64,000 bases of DNA from Desulfofustis glycolicus DSM 9705. Its GTDB lineage: Bacteria; Desulfobacterota; Desulfobulbia; Desulfobulbales; Desulfocapsaceae. The notes beneath the pieces were generated by a model. That model saw nothing but the letters and a program-made list of their open reading frames with translations, was not told the origin of the DNA and ran no database searches. Below are positions 59,375 to 64,000 of the stretch, piece after piece. The position numbers were made by a program, and so were the translations under genes. Location of the stretch: positions 1 through 64,000 of the forward strand of contig NZ_FQXS01000004.1 in the NCBI RefSeq assembly GCF_900130015.1, read 5' to 3'. How positions within the stretch are numbered: position 1 is the first letter of the stretch; the number at the start of each line of letters is the position of its first letter.

Positions 59375-62299
59375 TCAGCGACCCCGTTTGACAAAATCAT
59401 GAACGGAGGCCATGAGTCGCTCCTTGTCAAGTTTGATGTGGTATTCGTCGATGCCGACCGATTTTCCCTTGGCGATGTCTTCTTCCCCGGCCAGCGTGGT
59501 CAGCGCAATAACCGGTAAACCGGAGAATCGCTGATCGGACTTGATCCGCTGGGTCAGCTGAAATCCATTAAGATTAGGCATTTCAATATCGGTAACGACG
59601 AGAGCTACGTCCTGATGGTGCTCTTCGAGGAGATCCCAAGCGACCTGGCCGTCCTCTCCTTCAAGGATATGGTAGCCGGCTTCGGAGAGATAGCCTTTGA
59701 CCTGATTACGGAAGAAATTGGAGTCCTCGGCTATCAGGATAGTCGGCGGTTGGGTGCCGCTCTTTTCGTTGAACTCGAACACTTCCCGGTTCTCGAACCA
59801 CTCGGGATGCAAGGTTTGCGTCAGTTCAAAGACATTGACCAACATCGTCGTGTGCCCATTGATGATGGCCGATCCCATGATACCGGTCTGCTTCAGGGTC
59901 GATTCGTCGATGTCGGCGCTGATTTCCAGGGCATCGATCGGGCCAATGGCAAGCAAACCGACGGTGCGCGAAGCGATGTGAAAAACGACCACCAGGAGAT
60001 CCTCGTGATCCGCCAGCGGTTTGACCATGGCCACGTCATCAACGCACATCAAAGAAAGACTGCCGTCTCGATATTGCATGACGCGCTTGCCGCCGACAAT
60101 CTCAACTTCACTGCGCTTGATTTTCTCAATCCGGTCGACCTGATTGAGCGGCACGGCGAATTGCTCGTCTTCGGCGCTGCGGAAGACCAGCAATGCCTGC
60201 CGGTCTTTTTTCGACTTGACCGCTTCTTCTGCGGCAATGGCAAGTTCGGTAGCGCGATCGCTGCCGTCAACCGAGGTCAGCCTCGCCATTCTGGCGAGAT
60301 TGGCGACGTCAAGGATCAACGCGATGCGGCCGTCGCCCATGATGGTGGCCCCGGCGTATCCTTTGCACTGCTGCAGGTGCCGGCCGAGCGGTTTGATGAC
60401 GATCTCTTCGGAATCCTGCAATTTGTCGACGATCAGGCCGTACTTGATCGAGCCGGTGGAGACGACGACGATGTTCAGGGCACTGGCCGCAGAGGTGCGT
60501 CGATCTTTGACGGAGCGGTCATGCCGGCTCGATTCGGCGTTCGCGCGATCCTCCTGCGCTTGGGTTTTGTCCATAAACAGCGGTGATTCCTGGCTACGCC
60601 GGTCACTGATTAGTTGTCGGCGATCGCTTTTGAACATATCTTCTTTCGGGTCGTAGTAGGTGCGGTCGGCGCCGATCACGTCGGAGAGGCGGATCAGCGG
60701 CAGCAGATTGCCTCTGAGCCTGACCACTTCAGCAGTGCCGACCCGTTCGATGCGCTCCTTGACCTGACTGGCGGGAATGCGCAACAATTCTTCGAGGTTG
60801 ACCTGCGGGATAGCGTATCGCTCGTCGGCGGTCATGATGATCTGGCAGGGAATGATGGCCAGAGTCAACGGCAGTTTGACGGAAATGGTGGTTCCCTGAC
60901 CGACCTCGGAGATGATGTCGACATGGCCGCCGAGTTTGTCGAGGTTGGTCTTGACGACATCCATGCCGACACCGCGGCCGGAAACGTCAGTAACTTCTTT
61001 GGCGGTGGAAAATCCGGGCAAAAAGATCAGGTTGACCTTTTCTTTTTCCGACATCGCCTGGGTCTGCTCGAGGGTGAGCAGACCCTTGTTCACCGCGCTG
61101 GCGGCAAGGGCGTCGCCATCGATGCCACGGCCGTCGTCGACGATTTCAATAACGACCTGGCCGGCTTCATGGAAGGCCTTAAGCTGGACGACACCGGTCT
61201 CCGATTTGCCGGCCTTGCGGCGCTCGTCGGGAAGCCCGATACCGTGGTCGACGGAGTTGCGCACGAGGTGTGTCAACGGATCGTTGATCGCCTCGATGAT
61301 TGTTTTGTCCAGTTCGACGTCCTTGCCGATAATGGTCAAATCGATTTTCTTGCCGAGCTTTTTCGAAAGGTCTCTGACGACCCGGGGAAACTTGTTGAAG
61401 ACGTTGCCGATCGGTTGCATCCGGGTCAGCATGATCGCTTCCTGCAACTCGGACGTGATCAGATCGATCCGCTGGCCGACCGCCTCCATATTGCGGAAAT
61501 CTTCGCCGCCGATGGTCTGCAATAGTTGATTGCGGCTCAGCACCAGTTCTCCTGCCAGGGTCATCAATTGATCGAGCAGGCTGACATGGACTCGAATCGA
61601 GGTTTCCATCTTGCCCTTGGAGCTGCCGTTATCCCGGTTCGAAACGGTTTCCGCCGTCAGGTCGGCAGGGTCGTCGATATCAGCGGTGAGGTGCGGATGT
61701 TCGATCTGATCCTCAGGGTCGCTTGCGCTCTCTTCTTCCGAGGCCGTGGCCGCCTCGAGTTGCTCGGCTGCTTCGGCTTCTTCAATTGCCTCGTCTTTAT
61801 CTTCCGCCGGTTCGACGGAGAGCGGGGGGGCAGGGGCTGCTTCCGGCTCAGCCGGGGTCGTTATCTTCGTCTTCGTTTTCCGGGCTTCGGAACGTTCCGC
61901 AGGTTGGGCGAACTCATGGTTTGCGATCGCGTTGAGTGGGACGAGATGTGATTCGATATCCACATCGTTGCTGTTTTGCACATCCTCGATCATTCGCTGC
62001 AACTGATCCGAGGCGAGCAGCAATACATTGACGATTTCCGGGGTGGGCACGAGCGTCTTGCTGCGAATCATGCCCAGGACGTTTTCCATGGCATGGGATA
62101 GTTCCTGGATCGTCGTCAATCCCATAAATCCGGCGCCACCCTTTATGGAATGGGCGGCGCGGAAGACTTTGTTGACAAGGTCCTCGTCGACATCGGCGGC
62201 ATTTTCTTCAATAGATAACAGGTCGTTTTCTATATCGGCGAGATGTTCCAGCGATTCTTCAATAAATCCCTGTAAAATTTCGTCATCTTCAATGTGCAT
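59375..62299 (-). CDS. cheA: Chemotaxis histidine kinase CheA with two CheW-like domains and a C-terminal receiver
   Basis: This 974-aa protein is a large hybrid CheA. The Hpt domain carries H50 in FRAAHSIKGGAGFMGL. After an acidic linker come the dimerisation helices and the ATPase domain (DPLTHLVRNSVDHGIG, VDDGRGIDGD, GRGVGMDVVKTNL). A CheW-like domain follows, with an about 65-residue, Arg/Asp/Ser-rich insert. A second CheW-like domain (about 700-840: QALLVFRSAEDEQFAVPLNQ) and a C-terminal receiver (VVTDIEMPNLNG, LTTLAG) end the protein. No P2-type CheY-binding domain is clear. Its targets are likely CheY, CheB and the regulator at 56101-56676; the fused receiver may act as a phosphate sink. 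Confidence 0.95.
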   Translation of the reverse strand: MHIEDDEILQGFIEESLEHLADIENDLLSIEENAADVDEDLVNKVFRAAHSIKGGAGFMGLTTIQELSHAMENVLGMIRSKTLVPTPEIVNVLLLASDQLQRMIEDVQNSNDVDIESHLVPLNAIANHEFAQPAERSEARKTKTKITTPAEPEAAPAPPLSVEPAEDKDEAIEEAEAAEQLEAATASEEESASDPEDQIEHPHLTADIDDPADLTAETVSNRDNGSSKGKMETSIRVHVSLLDQLMTLAGELVLSRNQLLQTIGGEDFRNMEAVGQRIDLITSELQEAIMLTRMQPIGNVFNKFPRVVRDLSKKLGKKIDLTIIGKDVELDKTIIEAINDPLTHLVRNSVDHGIGLPDERRKAGKSETGVVQLKAFHEAGQVVIEIVDDGRGIDGDALAASAVNKGLLTLEQTQAMSEKEKVNLIFLPGFSTAKEVTDVSGRGVGMDVVKTNLDKLGGHVDIISEVGQGTTISVKLPLTLAIIPCQIIMTADERYAIPQVNLEELLRIPASQVKERIERVGTAEVVRLRGNLLPLIRLSDVIGADRTYYDPKEDMFKSDRRQLISDRRSQESPLFMDKTQAQEDRANAESSRHDRSVKDRRTSAASALNIVVVSTGSIKYGLIVDKLQDSEEIVIKPLGRHLQQCKGYAGATIMGDGRIALILDVANLARMARLTSVDGSDRATELAIAAEEAVKSKKDRQALLVFRSAEDEQFAVPLNQVDRIEKIKRSEVEIVGGKRVMQYRDGSLSLMCVDDVAMVKPLADHEDLLVVVFHIASRTVGLLAIGPIDALEISADIDESTLKQTGIMGSAIINGHTTMLVNVFELTQTLHPEWFENREVFEFNEKSGTQPPTILIAEDSNFFRNQVKGYLSEAGYHILEGEDGQVAWDLLEEHHQDVALVVTDIEMPNLNGFQLTQRIKSDQRFSGLPVIALTTLAGEEDIAKGKSVGIDEYHIKLDKERLMASVHDFVKRGR

Positions 62300-62433
62300 A
62301 AATCACCCCTGCAGCGAAATGGTTATTCTAATCAGTTAATTCTATACATAGTGAATAATGAAAGTACAGGAATTTTTCTGAAAGGCAGGATAGGCAGGGG
62401 ATCGTCGGGTGTCGGGGAGCACTTGCTGGTGAG

Positions 62434-62889
62434 TCAGGGCTGGGAGAATTTTTCTATTGCCACGACGGTGAGTTCGTAGGTGAGATGATGGCCGGCCAAT
62501 GGGTGGTTGTAATCGAGCACCACCGTCTCGTCGTGCACCTCGATAATGGTCGCCGGGACCGAATGCTGTTTGCCGTCACGTTCGACCTTTTGTGAGATGA
62601 GCATCCCCGCTTTAGGTTCGAACCGATGTCCGATGGTGTTTCGGGGGACTTCGTGAAGCAGGTTTTTCATCCGGGGACCGTATCCTTCGTCGGGATCCAC
62701 TCGTACCGTTCTCGTTTCTCCGATCTTCATGCCGGTCAAGGTCTGTTCAACGGACGGTGGCAATTCTGCATCCCCGATACGCAGCGACATCGGCTTGTCT
62801 GCGGGTACCCTCATAAAAACTGCACCGTTATCCAGTTTTCCGATGAAGGTAAGAGTGATCCGATCTTGATTTTCTACTATGGGTTCCAT
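62434..62889 (-). CDS. FKBP-type peptidyl-prolyl isomerase, SlyD-like
   Basis: A GAGGGA before the ATG at 62889 favours that start (the frame is open from 62934), giving 151 aa. The FKBP core is present (GKLDNGAVFMRV; IGDAELPPSVEQTLTGMKIG), with the insert-in-flap domain of SlyD type (DPDEGYGPRMKNLLHEVPRN), and an end TVVLDYNHPLAGHHLTYELT. It lacks the His-rich tail of SlyD. It is a cytoplasmic folding helper; there is no evident link to motility. It lies divergent from hisI. Confidence 0.85.
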   Translation of the reverse strand: MEPIVENQDRITLTFIGKLDNGAVFMRVPADKPMSLRIGDAELPPSVEQTLTGMKIGETRTVRVDPDEGYGPRMKNLLHEVPRNTIGHRFEPKAGMLISQKVERDGKQHSVPATIIEVHDETVVLDYNHPLAGHHLTYELTVVAIEKFSQP

Positions 62890-63151
62890 GTTCCCTCGAT
62901 GCTCTTGCTTATTGCTCTGCTGGTGTCTTCTCAACGCGCCAGTAAAAAATGATTGTACAGCAACGCGTCACCATCTTATTTCTCGGTGGTCGACAATACT
63001 AGTGACTGGAGTGATGCGTGTCAAATTTTCTCAGCGGTTTTCTTGACAAAAGGTGTTCGGCCCCCTAATGTAGGGTGCCCCGGCCAGACGGGTTCTCACC
63101 GCCTGGCGTTGCGGGCATCGGGATAACCGGTACAACAGAGCAAACACAGGC

Positions 63152-63541
63152 ATGGCGGGTATGATACAACTCAATTTCAGCAAGTCGGCGGACGGGCTGT
63201 TGCCGGCAATTGTCCAGGAAGCGGAAACCGGTCGCATTTTGATGCTGGCCTATATCAATCAGCAGGCCTTCACAGAAACGCTGGTGACCGGTTATGCCCA
63301 TTATTGGAGCCGGTCCCGGCAAACATTGTGGCAGAAGGGCGAGACATCGGGGCATCGGCAGGAGATAGTCGAAATTCTTGTTGATTGCGACGAAGACACG
63401 ATCGTTTACGTCGTTCGTCAACAGGGCGGGGCAGCCTGCCATAAAGGATATCCCTCCTGTTTTTATCGACGGGTCGAAGACGGGGCGCTGCAGGTTGTCG
63501 AACAGCGTGTTTTTGATCCTGAAACTGTATACAAAAAATAG
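63152..63541 (+). CDS. hisI: Phosphoribosyl-AMP cyclohydrolase
   Basis: This 129-aa protein has the HisI pattern: [39 protein letters not shown], the Asp/Cys motif [20 protein letters not shown] and the last SCFYRRV. The conserved Cys and Asp residues bind Zn2+ and Mg2+. It catalyses the third step of histidine synthesis. It is not fused to HisE. hisG begins 40 nt further on. The upstream gap (62935-63151) shows no clear regulatory site. Confidence 0.95.
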   Translation: MAGMIQLNFSKSADGLLPAIVQEAETGRILMLAYINQQAFTETLVTGYAHYWSRSRQTLWQKGETSGHRQEIVEILVDCDEDTIVYVVRQQGGAACHKGYPSCFYRRVEDGALQVVEQRVFDPETVYKK

Positions 63542-63580
63542 CGGACAGCTGTTTCAGCGCCGATACGACCGGGTGACAAG

Positions 63581-64000
63581 ATGCAGGTATTGAAATTAGG
63601 GCTTCCCAAAGGAAGCCTGGAAAAAGCGACGATCGAGTTGTTCGAAAAAGCAGGCTGGCTGATTAAGCCGGCAGCCAGGAATTATTTTCCCAAAATCGAC
63701 GATCCAGAACTCGATTGTTCGATCTGTCGTCCCCAGGAAATGTCGCGCTATATCGAAGGGGGAATGCTCGACGCGGGCATTACCGGAAAAGACTGGACCG
63801 AGGAGAACGAGTCCGAGGCGGTGATTGTTGCCGACCTGATTTATTCGAAAGTCAGTAATAAACCGACAAGGTGGGTCATTGCCGTTGCCGGAGATTCAGA
63901 AATCAGGTCGATCGAAGACTTGCAGGGAAAGCGGGTAGCTACCGAGTTGGTCAATGTTACCCGAAGGTTCTTTGCGTCCCGCAATATCGCCGTCGATATC
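63581..64000 (+). CDS. hisG: ATP phosphoribosyltransferase, N-terminal part
   Basis: The ATG at 63581 starts a frame that runs off the window (140 codons visible). It reads MQVLKLGLPKGSLEKATIEL, then RNYFPKIDDPELDCSI, CRPQEMSRYIEGGMLDAGIT and GKDWTEE, followed by LQGKRVATELVNVTRRFF. This is the start of HisG, the first enzyme of histidine synthesis, and its active-site domain. The long form (with an ACT-like domain) cannot be told from the short one because the end is missing. It is paired with hisI. Confidence 0.95.
   Translation, partial: MQVLKLGLPKGSLEKATIELFEKAGWLIKPAARNYFPKIDDPELDCSICRPQEMSRYIEGGMLDAGITGKDWTEENESEAVIVADLIYSKVSNKPTRWVIAVAGDSEIRSIEDLQGKRVATELVNVTRRFFASRNIAVDI

Noticed and set aside
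1-64000. tRNA, rRNA, CRISPR arrays, toxin-antitoxin or phage genes
   Set aside because: Looked for on both strands; nothing recognisable was found.

Overview
The window is almost entirely a flagellar and chemotaxis gene cluster from a Gram-negative, motile bacterium. Several features point to a sulfate-reducer-like deltaproteobacterium (Desulfobacterota, perhaps Desulfobulbales-like): P- and L-ring genes, FlhF/FlhG, FliA/FlgM, a sigma-54 activator of FleQ type, CsrA/FliW next to the flagellins, and CheX-type phosphatases. The lineage is an inference from gene content; there is no rRNA gene to confirm it.

Layout. (1) 1-299: tail of an IS630-type transposase. (2) 375-6222, plus strand: a five-gene set (2-hydroxyacid dehydrogenase, short-chain dehydrogenase, GDP-mannose 4,6-dehydratase-like enzyme, FAD oxidoreductase, DUF115/Maf-like transferase), most simply read as flagellin glycosylation. 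The first three genes look more AT-rich than the rest of the window. (3) 6216-17508, minus strand: late flagellar genes fliT-like, fliS, fliD, flaG, two flagellins, fliW, csrA, flgL, flgK, flgN, flgM, an unknown gene, and flgJ. (4) 17525-34649, minus strand: flgI, flgH, flgA, flgG, flgF, a small membrane protein, fliA, flhG, flhF, flhA, flhB, fliR, fliQ, fliP, fliO, fliN, fliM, fliL, motB, motA. (5) 34890-48125, minus strand: flgE, flgD, fliK, a MotE-like gene, fliJ, fliI, fliH, fliG, fliF, fliE, flgC, flgB and a large TPR protein. (6) 48370-51731, plus strand: cheY, two cheX genes and a 610-aa protein with two more CheX/CheC-like domains and a degenerate receiver. (7) 51753-53763, minus strand: sigma-54 activator and a cyclic-nucleotide-binding protein. 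(8) 54003-55856, plus strand: exported nuclease and exported pentapeptide-repeat protein. (9) 56101-62299, minus strand: response regulator, cheR, cheB, cheW, cheA. (10) An FKBP-type isomerase, then hisI and the start of hisG.

Control. Three FliA (sigma-28) promoter matches share the same 16-nt spacer; they lie ahead of each flagellin and of the unknown-gene/flgMNKL run. A sigma-54 promoter match lies ahead of the TPR gene at the head of the basal-body operon, and the FleQ-like activator is in the window. The leader of flagellin 1 holds a hairpin with the hexaloop ACGGAU plus further GGA sites, pointing to CsrA/FliW control of flagellin translation. Flagellar assembly is thus probably ordered as FleQ-like/sigma-54, then FliA/FlgM, then CsrA/FliW.

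The most unusual items are the four CheX-type modules encoded together, the unknown 191-aa gene under a FliA promoter, the flagellin leader, and two palindromic elements whose terminal CTAG supplies the stop codon of flgJ and of fliR. No tRNA, rRNA, CRISPR array or defence system was seen.
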